A stretch of DNA of 64,000 nucleotides from Ricordea florida. Its lineage: Eukaryota > Cnidaria > Anthozoa > Corallimorpharia > Ricordeidae. Of this stretch, positions 33,004 to 41,965 are shown in pieces; position 1 is the first letter of the stretch, and each line of letters opens with the position of its first letter. The notes beneath the pieces were generated by a model. The model ran no database searches and had not been told where the DNA came from. It worked only from the letters and a program-made list of their open reading frames with translations. The position numbers were made by a program, and so were the translations under genes. The stretch spans positions 13,888,831 to 13,952,830 of the forward strand of contig OX453274.1 of assembly GCA_949710005.1 (NCBI GenBank), in the 5' to 3' direction.

Positions 33004-33972
33004 ATGGCAACCGCTTATACTGAAGATGATGACGATCCTTTCGGGTTGGGCGAAAAAAACGAACAAGAAGATCCTGATGATTTTGATGAAAATGATCCAC
33101 TAACTGGTAGAATGCCCTCACCAAAAAAAGTAAGAGAAACATCCACGACTAAGGGTGCTAGACCTAAAACCAAATCAGGATATACACAATTACCAAGTGA
33201 AGAGATGGAAATTGGGGAGATCGAAAGAAACAAAGATGAAGCTTGGGATAATATTTTAAAAATGTGTCCAAGGGCCAAACCTAATTTTCTTTTCAAATTC
33301 AATGAATGGGGTAAAATTGAAGTTGCAATCTCTAGAAATGATCCAAAAAAAGTAAAATGGTATTATTTTTCAGATTCTTATGGCGATGTAAACAAAAAAT
33401 TACCAAAAACAATTAAAGATGCTTTAGGTCCTACAGTGGGAGAAATTGCTGAAGTTAATGAACGTGAGAAAGAAAAGATAGAAGAATTAAAAAACAATGC
33501 GAAAGATAGGATAAAATTTCTAAAAAATATGTCGATGAATACCCCAGAAGAACTTAATGAAATTGAAACTATAGAGAGAGAAATTGTTGAGTATGATAAC
33601 GAGATAGATAACATAGATCGTGAGCAAGAAAGGGTAATTAAAAATATGTCATTACGAGAGCGAATAAAGTATATCTTCAAAAAATATGGTTTTACAGTAT
33701 TTGCAGTTGCGAGTGCTGTTGGTGTAGTCATTGGTGTTATAGTTTCTAATCTTTCAAAAGGATTATCTACTTTAGGAAAAGGTGTTGGAAATGGATTGAA
33801 AGCTCTCGGTAAGAAACTCGGTGAAATATTACCAGGAATGGTTGGTGCTATTGTGAGCTTTCTATTTAAAACAGCTGGTGAGGTTATTGGGTTTTTAGGT
33901 AAGAATGCTTGGCTCTTGATAATGGCTGTGGTTCTATATTTTGTGGAAAGTATAAAAAAGAAGAGAAAGTAA
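33004..33972 (+). CDS. Multi-pass membrane protein with acidic head (322 aa)
   Basis: An acidic N-terminus (EDDDDPFGLGEKNEQEDPDD) and a globular-like part (about 80-145) lead into a long charged coiled coil (about 150-210). The C-terminal third is hydrophobic and Gly-rich: TM at about 226-248 (VFAVASAVGVVIGVIVSNL), amphipathic GLSTLGKGVGNGLKALGKK, TM-like at 277-298 and a last TM at about 302-317 before KKKRK. Such a layout would suit an internal virion membrane or a pore-forming entry protein, but that is inference. Conserved in look with uncharacterised cnidarian proteins. Confidence 0.75.
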   Translation: MATAYTEDDDDPFGLGEKNEQEDPDDFDENDPLTGRMPSPKKVRETSTTKGARPKTKSGYTQLPSEEMEIGEIERNKDEAWDNILKMCPRAKPNFLFKFNEWGKIEVAISRNDPKKVKWYYFSDSYGDVNKKLPKTIKDALGPTVGEIAEVNEREKEKIEELKNNAKDRIKFLKNMSMNTPEELNEIETIEREIVEYDNEIDNIDREQERVIKNMSLRERIKYIFKKYGFTVFAVASAVGVVIGVIVSNLSKGLSTLGKGVGNGLKALGKKLGEILPGMVGAIVSFLFKTAGEVIGFLGKNAWLLIMAVVLYFVESIKKKRK

Positions 33973-33976
33973 CAAA

Positions 33977-33982
33977 TTTAAA
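33977..33982 (+). promoter_or_regulatory. TTTAAAG motif upstream of 198-aa gene
   Basis: AATTTAAAGACATCAAG lies 34 bases before the ATG at 34011. Confidence 0.55.
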
Positions 33983-34010
33983 GACATCAAGTTGATCAGT
34001 AAAATACAAT

Positions 34011-34607
34011 ATGGGTGACTACAATAGAATTTATCCTGGATTACCTAATAATTCAGATCCAGTCAATTTCAGACTACAAAAATCGAGTGAAGTATTACAA
34101 AATCTTGAGAAAGAAATTAAACATTATGAAGATGTAAGGAAAAAATACAATAGAGCAAGAGGAATATTTACAAAAATCAGTGTTTGTAGTGGAGTGCTTT
34201 CAATTATTCTATCTGCAAGCGGGCTTGGAACTTCTCTTACCGGTTTTGGAGCTATTATTGGTGTTCCGTTGGGTGTTGTAGGTGGAATTTGTGGTGGAGT
34301 ATCTGTTGGATTTGGCGCAGCATCAAAAAGACTTTCAAATAAAGTTAGCAAACATGAACAGACTGTTTCCATAGCAAAATCAAAATTAAACACCATTAAC
34401 GACTTGGTTTCAAAGGCATTGAAAGATAATGTTATATCCGATCAAGAATTTTCTATAATTTTAGCAGAGTTGGAAAAGTTTCAAAAACTAAAACTAGAAG
34501 TTCGCCAAAAATTTAGGAGAGATACAGAAAAAAACTTAAACATGTCGCAGATAAGAAGAGAAGTTCGTGCAGATCTATTAAAAGAGTTAACCGGTCCCGC
34601 TCATTAA
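34011..34607 (+). CDS. Membrane protein with central Gly-rich hydrophobic hairpin (198 aa)
   Basis: A helical, charged N-terminal part (LEKEIKHYEDVRKKYNRARG) and a C-terminal charged helical part flank a central hydrophobic region (about 52-105: SGVLSIILSASGLGTS, then GAIIGVPLGVVGGICGG). Coil-hydrophobic hairpin-coil is the architecture of some membrane-active or fusion-type proteins, which is only an analogy. Similar uncharacterised proteins are common in cnidarian genome annotations, as I recall. It is preceded by the shared motif. Confidence 0.75.
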   Translation: MGDYNRIYPGLPNNSDPVNFRLQKSSEVLQNLEKEIKHYEDVRKKYNRARGIFTKISVCSGVLSIILSASGLGTSLTGFGAIIGVPLGVVGGICGGVSVGFGAASKRLSNKVSKHEQTVSIAKSKLNTINDLVSKALKDNVISDQEFSIILAELEKFQKLKLEVRQKFRRDTEKNLNMSQIRREVRADLLKELTGPAH

Positions 34608-34694
34608 AAATTTCATATGAGAGAACTGAAGTGGGTTGTAATTGTTTTGCGGGGATTAGAAAAGAATTTAATTGACTTTACATCTTATTCTAAA

Positions 34695-34700
34695 TATAAA
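34695..34700 (+). promoter_or_regulatory. TATAAAG variant upstream of 521-aa gene
   Basis: AATATAAAGACATGATCTAA resembles the motif before the 198-aa gene (TTTAAAGACATCA) but has TATAAA, 39 bases before the ATG at 34734. Confidence 0.4.
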
Positions 34701-34733
34701 GACATGATCTAATCGAAGAAAAAAAAGAATAAG

Positions 34734-36299
34734 ATGTTGCTTACAGATTTTAAAACCCGATATCCAAACGCAAACCTTGATAAATTTACATTTGTGAATG
34801 ATTCATTTGGAGGATATATTAAGTGGAAAGTTAATGGAATAACAATCATGTCTAATGATGATCCTACTGGGAAAACATGGACTGAAAATCTTTCTAATAA
34901 TTTGAAAACATTATTATGGCAAGATTTAGGATTAGAAAATAAAGTTAAGCTTGGTTCATTTCCAAATAGTTTAACCATGACTAACCAAAGTTATCCTATA
35001 CCAGCTATTAACTTTGATGACTTTACAAGTGACATAACAAAAATGCTAACCTCACTAGATATATATGTTTCAAATACAAAGAAATTCACAGCAAAGATGC
35101 GTGATGTTTTTACCAATCAAGTTGTGACTTTCAAGTTTGGTAAACAAAGTAGAAAATGGCTGAATGCTCCAGATATGAATTATTGGCCTCAGCAACTTAA
35201 CTTTGCGGTATGGTGTGCAACATCTGGTTGTGGTATAAGTCCTTTCGAGAGCCTAAATTATCCCAAAGTAGTAAATAGCTTCATTAAGTTTCATATATAT
35301 TTCACAATAAGACGAATACTGTATGAACTAGGCCTTCCCTTACCTGATGAGCAACCCTTTGTAATAAACAATAATCCCTATAGTAAAGTAGCATATCAAC
35401 GTTTGTGTGCAGAATTTAGCATATCAAAAAACTCAGACTTTAGATGGAAAGGTGGTAGAAACGGCGGATTGGGCGATATATTCCTTGATTATGGCGCAGG
35501 ATATCATGGAAAAGGAGGAGGATATCAAAATATACATATTATAAGGAATTATGATAAAGAAGCAGATCAATGGCCCGGTGAAGGTAATAAATTTGCTGAT
35601 GACGGTGGTAAGAAAGAAAATGGTAATCTTATCTCATTCATTCGTAATGATGACTTTGCTAATTTCAAATATGCTTGGTTTATCCCAACAAGTGGTCATG
35701 GGCTCACTAAAGCCGGACTTGGTAGATTGAATCGATCCGCTGAAGCTTTTGTTTATTGTATATTAGGGGCACAAGTTAACACAAGAAACTCAATTTATGG
35801 TAACGGTGGTGGAGCAATCGAGACACAACAAGAATTCTTAGCTTTATTTGAGAGTAGTGTGATTGAGAATGACATTTCTAGTTCTATCCAAAGATATCAA
35901 TTAGCTGTACAAGAAGCGAAATTACGGCTTGATTTAGCTATTGCTCCAGGTTTGTGGTTGATGCCAAGTAATATGATCATAAATACTGAGAGCGTGGTTG
36001 GATATAATAACAAACTTATGAAAGCGACTAATGATATGAAATTTGGAGTAAATAATTCGCTAAACGTGGAATCAAAACCGGTTGGAATAAGTCATAACAT
36101 GGGATCTTCAAAGTTAAAGTTACCTCATTCAATAGTTGAGACAAATCCAAAACCAAAAATCTCTCCAACGCAAAATGAAAAGCCTGCCAAAGGCTCAGAC
36201 TCGCTACGCGTAAAGCCGGACGTGACCACGCAACATGAAGATAATATATTAGCATTTATAATTGTCTCTAGTGTATTTGCGTGGTATCTATTTCGGTAG
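34734..36299 (+). CDS. Large virion-region protein with C-terminal membrane anchor (521 aa)
   Basis: A mostly soluble protein with Gly- and Trp-rich blocks (WKVNGITIMSNDDPTGKTW near residue 32, MNYWPQQLNFAVWCATSGCG near 148), a Gly-rich middle (GGRNGGLGDIFLDYGAGYHG near 243), a long helical stretch (about 395-420), a disordered tail and one TM at about 504-519 (ILAFIIVSSVFAWYLF) near the C-terminus. This is a tail-anchored layout. No catalytic motif is recognised, and a search for a His/Cys protease triad by eye gave nothing convincing. It could be a receptor-binding or structural protein. It is the largest unknown in the element. Confidence 0.75.
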   Translation: MLLTDFKTRYPNANLDKFTFVNDSFGGYIKWKVNGITIMSNDDPTGKTWTENLSNNLKTLLWQDLGLENKVKLGSFPNSLTMTNQSYPIPAINFDDFTSDITKMLTSLDIYVSNTKKFTAKMRDVFTNQVVTFKFGKQSRKWLNAPDMNYWPQQLNFAVWCATSGCGISPFESLNYPKVVNSFIKFHIYFTIRRILYELGLPLPDEQPFVINNNPYSKVAYQRLCAEFSISKNSDFRWKGGRNGGLGDIFLDYGAGYHGKGGGYQNIHIIRNYDKEADQWPGEGNKFADDGGKKENGNLISFIRNDDFANFKYAWFIPTSGHGLTKAGLGRLNRSAEAFVYCILGAQVNTRNSIYGNGGGAIETQQEFLALFESSVIENDISSSIQRYQLAVQEAKLRLDLAIAPGLWLMPSNMIINTESVVGYNNKLMKATNDMKFGVNNSLNVESKPVGISHNMGSSKLKLPHSIVETNPKPKISPTQNEKPAKGSDSLRVKPDVTTQHEDNILAFIIVSSVFAWYLFR

Positions 36300-36491
36300 T
36301 TCATGGCCATTTCACGTGATTATCATTGTTTTTGGATTAGCGTTCACGTGTAGAACAATAGATTGCATACTTTTACGACATAGCAACAAGCAAAATGTAA
36401 AGTAGATTTGAAATCGAAAAGTAGATTTTATGTTTACTTCAAAAAGGTCGGTTTCTAACGTCGCTCAGGAATGTGATTACGTCAATGGAAA

Positions 36492-36497
36492 TTTAAA
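36492..36497 (+). promoter_or_regulatory. ATTTAAAGATGA motif upstream of 211-aa gene
   Basis: TTTAAA lies 32 bases before the ATG at 36524. The 224-bp gap between the two genes (36300-36523) otherwise holds nothing recognisable. Confidence 0.55.
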
Positions 36498-36523
36498 GAT
36501 GAATATGATGTAATCAAAACAAA

Positions 36524-37159
36524 ATGTTAAGCATTACCATGTATGAGTCTGAAACAAGGATTTATTTAGACCCTCCACTGAAAAATCTTCGGGAGATACA
36601 GCTCCTGGATTGTAATATAAAAACCAAAAGATTGATTAATTTCAAGGATCAACAGATATTATTCAATGATAAGAATCAGCCCCTCATAATAATTCAACCC
36701 GGTACATATTCGTTGCGTGATATTCAATCGATCTTTCTTAATGATACTGATAAGGCAAAGATAACAATCATTGAGACTGATACTGTTGACTATCTATATT
36801 CAAATAAGAACTTTAACATTAAACTTACGAGAGGGTTAGCGGTTGGTTTAGGTATACCCGAAGTTATAAATCCAGGTAAATTATACCCCATAAATATACA
36901 GATTAAGGAACCGCTGAGACTTATGTGTAGTATAGTGGATAATAAGTCTTCATATATGAATAAAACCAAATATGGTGAACTTGTGAAACTCTCACCATCA
37001 AACCTACTTGCAAACATTCCCTCAAAGGATTATCCAACAATTCCAGTTCGAAAATATGATAGCGTTATAAACCATTTTGATTTAAGCATCTTAGATGTTG
37101 AATGGAAAAAACTTGATCTGAAGGGTTCTCCCATAACTTTTAGTTTAAGATTTAGGTAA
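36524..37159 (+). CDS. Probable minor capsid (penton-like) protein (211 aa)
   Basis: A beta-rich protein beginning MLSITMYESETRIYLDPPLK with IQLLDCNIKTKRLINF, a YSLRDIQSIF helix, LTRGLAVGLGIPEVINPGKL and a closing strand pair (ILDVEWKKLDLKGSPITFSL). The order of an edge strand (x-I-x-L-D-P-P), a helix-type GxYSLxxI segment, L..GLG and a final D..G..xxFSLRxR resembles the single-jelly-roll vertex proteins of Polintons and adintoviruses. The assignment is by pattern and size, so moderate. No TM. It is the last + strand gene of the late-type cluster. Confidence 0.6.
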   Translation: MLSITMYESETRIYLDPPLKNLREIQLLDCNIKTKRLINFKDQQILFNDKNQPLIIIQPGTYSLRDIQSIFLNDTDKAKITIIETDTVDYLYSNKNFNIKLTRGLAVGLGIPEVINPGKLYPINIQIKEPLRLMCSIVDNKSSYMNKTKYGELVKLSPSNLLANIPSKDYPTIPVRKYDSVINHFDLSILDVEWKKLDLKGSPITFSLRFR

Positions 37160-37219
37160 TTTTTGTTATGTAACCATTTTGGGTTATATAACATAATTAG
37201 TAGTAACAGAAATATAAGA

Positions 37220-37795
37220 TTATTCATCCGATAAAGAATTAAAAATTTCTTGCTCCTCAATATCATAACACCAATCCACAACTCTTTTGGGATGCCATGC
37301 TACAACCATTAAATCATTATGCAAGTCTTTGTAAAATTTTTCTTTATGAAATATCTTATCAAAATCCGGTTTTAACTCGGCTTTAAATGAATCAATAATA
37401 CAATTATTAATATTATATTCTATCTGTTCGTCATCATCATCATCATCATCATCATCATAAAGAAATTTCATCAAATCAGCATATTCTTTTTCTTGTCTTT
37501 TTACATAATCTATTATAACAGTAGTAAACCTATCATAAACTTCCCCGTCCTCAAAAAAATTTTTTATATCATAATAAAAATCTAAAAAACACAAATGATT
37601 ATACTTATTAATATACCTGGTTTTAAAAAAAATTCCCCCATTATTTTCATCAATAAAACCAATATTTTTTGTAATTTTATATAAAAAATCCATCTTTATT
37701 TTCTTCAAAAAATCATTAACACAAAGTCTTTTTTCATTAAGATAATTTAACTCAAAAAATCCGTCCTCATTAATATAATCTTCTTCTTGATTCAT
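37220..37795 (-). CDS. Acidic protein with AWHP motif and Asp run (191 aa)
   Basis: An acidic, Phe/Tyr/Asp-rich protein. A run of nine Asp (GAT/GAC triplets, about residues 116-124, plus strand tcatcatcat) forms a flexible linker. The C-terminus has DLMVVAWHPKRVVDWCYDIE, an AWHP..WC signature I associate with short proteins and C-termini in large DNA viruses (iridovirus/mimivirus type); no activity is known to me. The gene points toward the centre, opposite the virion genes, with GATTTAAAGAT (37818-37823) just upstream. Possibly early/regulatory. Confidence 0.65.
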   Translation of the reverse strand: MNQEEDYINEDGFFELNYLNEKRLCVNDFLKKIKMDFLYKITKNIGFIDENNGGIFFKTRYINKYNHLCFLDFYYDIKNFFEDGEVYDRFTTVIIDYVKRQEKEYADLMKFLYDDDDDDDDDEQIEYNINNCIIDSFKAELKPDFDKIFHKEKFYKDLHNDLMVVAWHPKRVVDWCYDIEEQEIFNSLSDE

Positions 37796-37817
37796 TTTTA
37801 ATAATTTAATTTTTATC

Positions 37818-37823
37818 TTTAAA
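37818..37823 (-). promoter_or_regulatory. TGATTTAAAGAT motif upstream of 191-aa gene
   Basis: On the - strand TTTAAA lies about 23-28 bases before the ATG at 37795. The TGA before it is the stop codon of the upstream cysteine-rich gene, the same stop/promoter overlap as between capsid and ATPase. Confidence 0.5.
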
Positions 37824-38276
37824 TCATAATTTTAATTTTATTCTACATTCCTTACAAGAAGCTTTTTGTTTACCATGTTCACATATTTGCGATCCCCCGC
37901 AATACTTACATTGTTGTTTTTGTTTATTATGTTTGCATATTTGTGATCCACCACATTCTTTACACCGATACTTAACTCTTCCATGTATACATATTTGTGC
38001 TCCTTTACAACTTTTGCAAAAATATTTAACTTTATCATGAATGCATATTTGAGATCCTCTACATTCTTTGCAAAAATATTTATGTTTTTCATGTATACAA
38101 ATATAAGGACAAGTAGTGGTGACTTTTTCAATTAAATTTATAATTTTTTCTTCTTCAAATTTTTTAAACTCATTAATAAAATCTTCTCTTAAATATAGTT
38201 TTGATCTTCCTTTAATTTTTAAATAACTCGCAATTCTTTTCAAATTTGTTTTACTCAAAGTTTCTAATTTTTCCAT
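37824..38276 (-). CDS. Cysteine-rich zinc-repeat protein with SAP-like N-terminus (150 aa)
   Basis: Residues 1-40 (LSKTNLKRIASYLKIKGRSK) form a SAP-like helix-turn-helix similar to the polymerase N-terminus. From about 55 on, a roughly 20-residue unit GxQICxHxKxKxxCKxC recurs five times (for example SQICKHNKQKQQCKYCGG), giving C-x-H...C-x2-C sets that should bind zinc. Similar tandem CxHxxxxxxxCKxCGG repeats occur in algal and viral proteins of unknown role. DNA binding at the element ends is a reasonable guess. The start codon is 3 bases inside the right TIR, so its promoter is the TIR itself. Confidence 0.7.
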   Translation of the reverse strand: MEKLETLSKTNLKRIASYLKIKGRSKLYLREDFINEFKKFEEEKIINLIEKVTTTCPYICIHEKHKYFCKECRGSQICIHDKVKYFCKSCKGAQICIHGRVKYRCKECGGSQICKHNKQKQQCKYCGGSQICEHGKQKASCKECRIKLKL

Positions 38277-38278
38277 CT

Positions 38279-38622
38279 TTATTAAATTATTATTTTATTT
38301 CTTTTAAATCATTTTTATTTTAAAAAATTATTAAATGTGCCAGGACCTCGTATCATATTCACATCGATTTTGTAACATATTAGCTATGGTTTGACAAGGG
38401 TTTGATTACGCCATGACCCGCGTAGTCTTGGTATAGGCTTGGTGAAATGTGTTAGGCTTGGTGAGGGCTTGGTGAGGGCTTGGTGAGGGCTTGGTGAGGG
38501 CTTGGTGAGGGCTTGGTGGGGGCTTGGTATAAAATCCTTATTATAATTAAAATAAAGCTGAAATAAAATCGAAATAAAATCGAAATAAAAAAGTGTGCCA
38601 GCACCCCCATAATCACACATCA
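38279..38622 (-). repeat. Right terminal inverted repeat of the Polinton (344 bp)
   Basis: Inverse of 23656-23999 with no difference seen, including the 11-bp tandem repeat block (38457-38530). It includes TGATTTAAAAG in reverse at 38300-38310. It ends at 38622, followed by TAAAT. Confidence 0.9.
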
Positions 38623-38627
38623 TAAAT
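38623..38627. other. Target-site duplication, right copy (TAAAT)
   Basis: Direct copy of 23651-23655, immediately outside the right TIR. The following 38628-39637 is intron-like DNA without features. Confidence 0.65.
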
Positions 38628-39637
38628 ACTTTTGGAATATACTGCAAAACCACCTGTCGTGTAGGTCAAATGGGACATGTGTAAACTTAACGGGGAAAAA
38701 CCCTGTTAAAAAACGGCCAGGTTACTTTGCTGAGAATAAACATTTGTGAAACAATGTAAAACCAGTTAATTGTCACTCCCAAAGCTTTTGAAGGGAAATT
38801 CGTTTATGGCTCATTCATGCGAAGCGTGAGTGTGTTTTATGGAATAGTGGATTTTGATGTAGACTATAATGTGTGTTCAGCCGCTTTGAGGGTATATACG
38901 GTCACTTCAGTCTCGCTGCTGTCGCTCAGGTTACTGATTCTTTGGCAAGGGGCAGTTTGTGTACTCTGGTCATAGCTGTTGCCCATCATCACCAGAGAGA
39001 CAATTTTGCCCAATTTTAGAGCTTGCCCTCTTGATGACCTGTTCTGACGCCAGTGTTACAGACTAAACTTAGAATATAAGTCCAGTCAGTGCTGCCATTT
39101 GATAAGCAGCAGAATCCTGAAGTTGCTTGAAAGAAAATTAAAGCATTTAAACCGGGCTCTGTAACAGAGTCAGTTGTGATGTGGCCTAAGTGACTGTATT
39201 ATCCTACTGAGGGACTTAAGTGTTTACAGAGGTAATGGCAAGCATGCTGAATCTACTATGTATTACACATGTGCAACAAAAATATCCAAGTTCATCCACT
39301 TACAGTGCGCCAATTTTAGGCTCGGCTTAAGCTACTTTCTATTATTGTTTGAATTCAGTATTTAGAAATTAATGCTGAGACCCAGTAGTATATAAGCTAC
39401 TGTCTGTACAATTCAGAATTTATATACATTTACTATTCTCTGATTGCAATTCAGAAACCCATTCTAGGAGTCAGATTCATAGAACTTAACGTAAAGACCT
39501 AGAGCAGATATTAAATAGCGCGGTCCTGGCGCTTGGTCAATGAGTTATAATCTTGATACAGAAGAAGTTAAGAGTTTCTTTGTAGAAATACGTCTCGTAC
39601 ACAGGGCTCAAAAAGTGATGTTTATTTTGTTTTGTAG

Positions 39638-39892
39638 ATACCCCCGTTATCATTCCATTGTCAGTAGCTGCCAGTTACATTGAATCATCCCAAGTAAGCA
39701 TCAGTTGCTCGGCAGAAGGAACACCCGACCCGGATGTAACTTGGATCAGGAATGGACAAGAAGAAAGTACAGGAAAGAAGTCCGCGGTACTGACGTTTAA
39801 CAGCATCCACAGGACAGATGACGGACAGTACAAATGCAAAGCTAACAATTCTGCTGGAAGCGATGAGAAGCAAGTCATATTGGTGGTTCACT
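39638..39892 (+). CDS. Internal exon encoding an I-set Ig domain (host gene)
   Basis: Flanked by TTTTGTTTTGTAG and CT|GTAAGT; 255 bases, phase 1-1. The translation is a textbook I-set domain: PLSVAASYIESSQVSISC (first Cys), EGTPDPDVTWIRNGQEESTG (the G-x-P-x-P-x-V-x-W core), SAVLTFNSIHRTDDGQYKC (D-x-G-x-Y-x-C) and ANNSAGSDEKQVILVV. Such repeats build cell-adhesion and receptor proteins. It fits directly, in phase, after an exon like 2312-2674. No further exon is seen to 64 kb. Confidence 0.9.
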
Positions 39893-41965
39893 GTAAGTGG
39901 AGATTGTGCGTTTTTTTATTGCACAGACTTAAGCTTAGTGCACCTTGCTCTGATACACTATACCTAATAACCAAAAACCATCGTAGAAAGGAGTAATTTC
40001 AGTTGAAAATACTCAACAGTTTTTTTGTTACAAATGCAACTCTCAGCATGTAGCAGAATACTTAACAGAAACTAGTAATAATAGTAATAATATCTATTGC
40101 TATTGCAGTCATTTTCCCAAGGTTTTGATTGGCCTAAAGCCTACCTCCTCATTTACCCATGCGCATAATCGTCGTAAGAAAAATTAAGCTGCAAACAATA
40201 TTCCACTCATCCAAGCTACCGTTTAACTTGTGAGTTCAAGTCAGCTGTATTTTTCCAAAGCATTGATGTCAAGTAATTAAAACTAATATAGCAAGTTTGA
40301 TGTCTGTATTGACTAATAAGTAGCGAGGGGCAAGACATATATGAGAGGCATACAATTCGTTCTAAAAAACCACTGACGAAGCGATTGAATGTAGTCGTAG
40401 TAGTTGGGAGACGTCATGTTGCTTGTATTGGGGATAACTAAGAAGTATTGAATTCGTGATCTAAGTGTCTTTTTTAAACCCTTATAGGTTAATGCATTAA
40501 TTACCCGATTTATTTTAGCTGTAGACCCATAGCAATAATACGAAAGGAGTGTAATCTTTTTGTTAATGATTACAGTGTTACTACTTCGGTAACAGATGCA
40601 TGACGGGCGGATGAATTTCACAGGACTTCAAAAACAATGAATATTTTATGTGACGCTGCGTGCTGTGCTTTATATTTTCGTCATTATTGATTAACTCGTT
40701 TAGAATGCTTTACATACAATCTGGCTGAAAATGGTTAATCCTTGTACCAAAATTTAAGTGTATACAGCATCAAATTCTTCACTGAATCACTATTTGTTTA
40801 GGAGTTGATTCCCTGGGAAGGATTGATTTATGGAACCGGACTTGAGAATATTGAAATACGTTGGTGAGAATTCAATCGCAGAACACAAAAAAATTGGTTC
40901 GGTGTAAAAGACGAAAAGCAACAATAGCTATCTCAAGCCCCATGTCAGCTCCTCAATCTTGACTGAACTTCCATGGGGACATGGCTGTATATTGCATGTT
41001 CGGGACCTTGAAAGTGGTATACTAGAGCCTGGTGCCTTTATTCCTGTTCTGTTCGGTTGACACAAGAGTATTCGTTCAAGGTTTTCTGATACGGAATTCA
41101 ATTAGTATTAGTGTTGTATTACCAACATTAGAAACGTACTTATCGCTAAGAATCTATAGGTGAAATAATCTTCATAGGACCATAATGACTATTGCAGTAT
41201 GACCATTGGGATCAATTTAATCACCTCCGCTCCCCTGACTCAACAAGTTATAATAAGTTAAAACGTTAGCGTTAATGTTGAGTTAGAGAAGGGATAGGTG
41301 CACAGTTGCCCAGATACTTAGATTGATCCGACCCTTGTACACTGAAGCTAACGCTACACTACACACAATGACCAAATTATTACTTCACTCATTTAATAAC
41401 CAACAAAACTGTTCTCAAGTTTTCTGCGTAAGACTTGATTAATTCGTTATGTTGGTGGTTCTGCCTCCCAAGGAAGATAATCAGTATTATAATACAATTA
41501 TAAAATGTCCAACGTTTCTGTTTGGCCCAGGTGCCCTGCCTTGTCATCGCCTAGTGAGTTTCCAAAGACGAGAACTGCCTGAATGGTGCTGTAACTCTTA
41601 ACTTTACAGACATGTTACACGTTCTTAAAGCTCGATATTGCCTAATCATCTAAACACCTAATCCAGATTTTCATCAATATCTACTATTTTATCTGCTACA
41701 AAAGAAAGTGAAACGCAAAAGAAATCGCTACCTTCGGAACTCTGTCGTACCTTATTGTATATATACCCTTACAGTGATCTTGCCCAGATCTGCGATTAAA
41801 AAACAATAAAGGGGCACTGTCACGCTTTAACATACGCAATAGAGTCTACTAATTAGGCGCACTATGAATGTGTATTTTAATCGGTCACTATGATGGATTA
41901 AGCGGTAAGAAGAAATAGTTTGCATATATTTTGTATTTTAATCGTGTTTGGTTGAGCCAGTTTAT

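Larger units (their letters stand above)
23656..38622. mobile_element. Polinton/Maverick-like endogenous DNA virus, apparently complete (14,967 bp)
   Basis: It is bounded by 344-bp TIRs and a 5-bp direct repeat. It encodes a family B DNA polymerase, rve integrase, capsid proteins and packaging ATPase, the hallmark set of Polintons (self-synthesising virus-like transposons). All 14 predicted genes are open. The DNA is visibly more A+T-rich than the second Polinton at 57.8-64 kb and than the Ig exons. The gene order, inward from the left TIR, is polymerase(+), integrase(-), then ten + strand virion genes, then two - strand genes ending at the right TIR. An adenain-like protease, usual in Polintons, is not recognised. 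The element lies in the presumed intron between two Ig exons. Confidence 0.9.

Noticed and set aside
33015-33731. Antisense Ser-rich ORFs inside the 322-aa gene
   Set aside because: Shadows of acidic and coiled-coil codons. No promoter motif.
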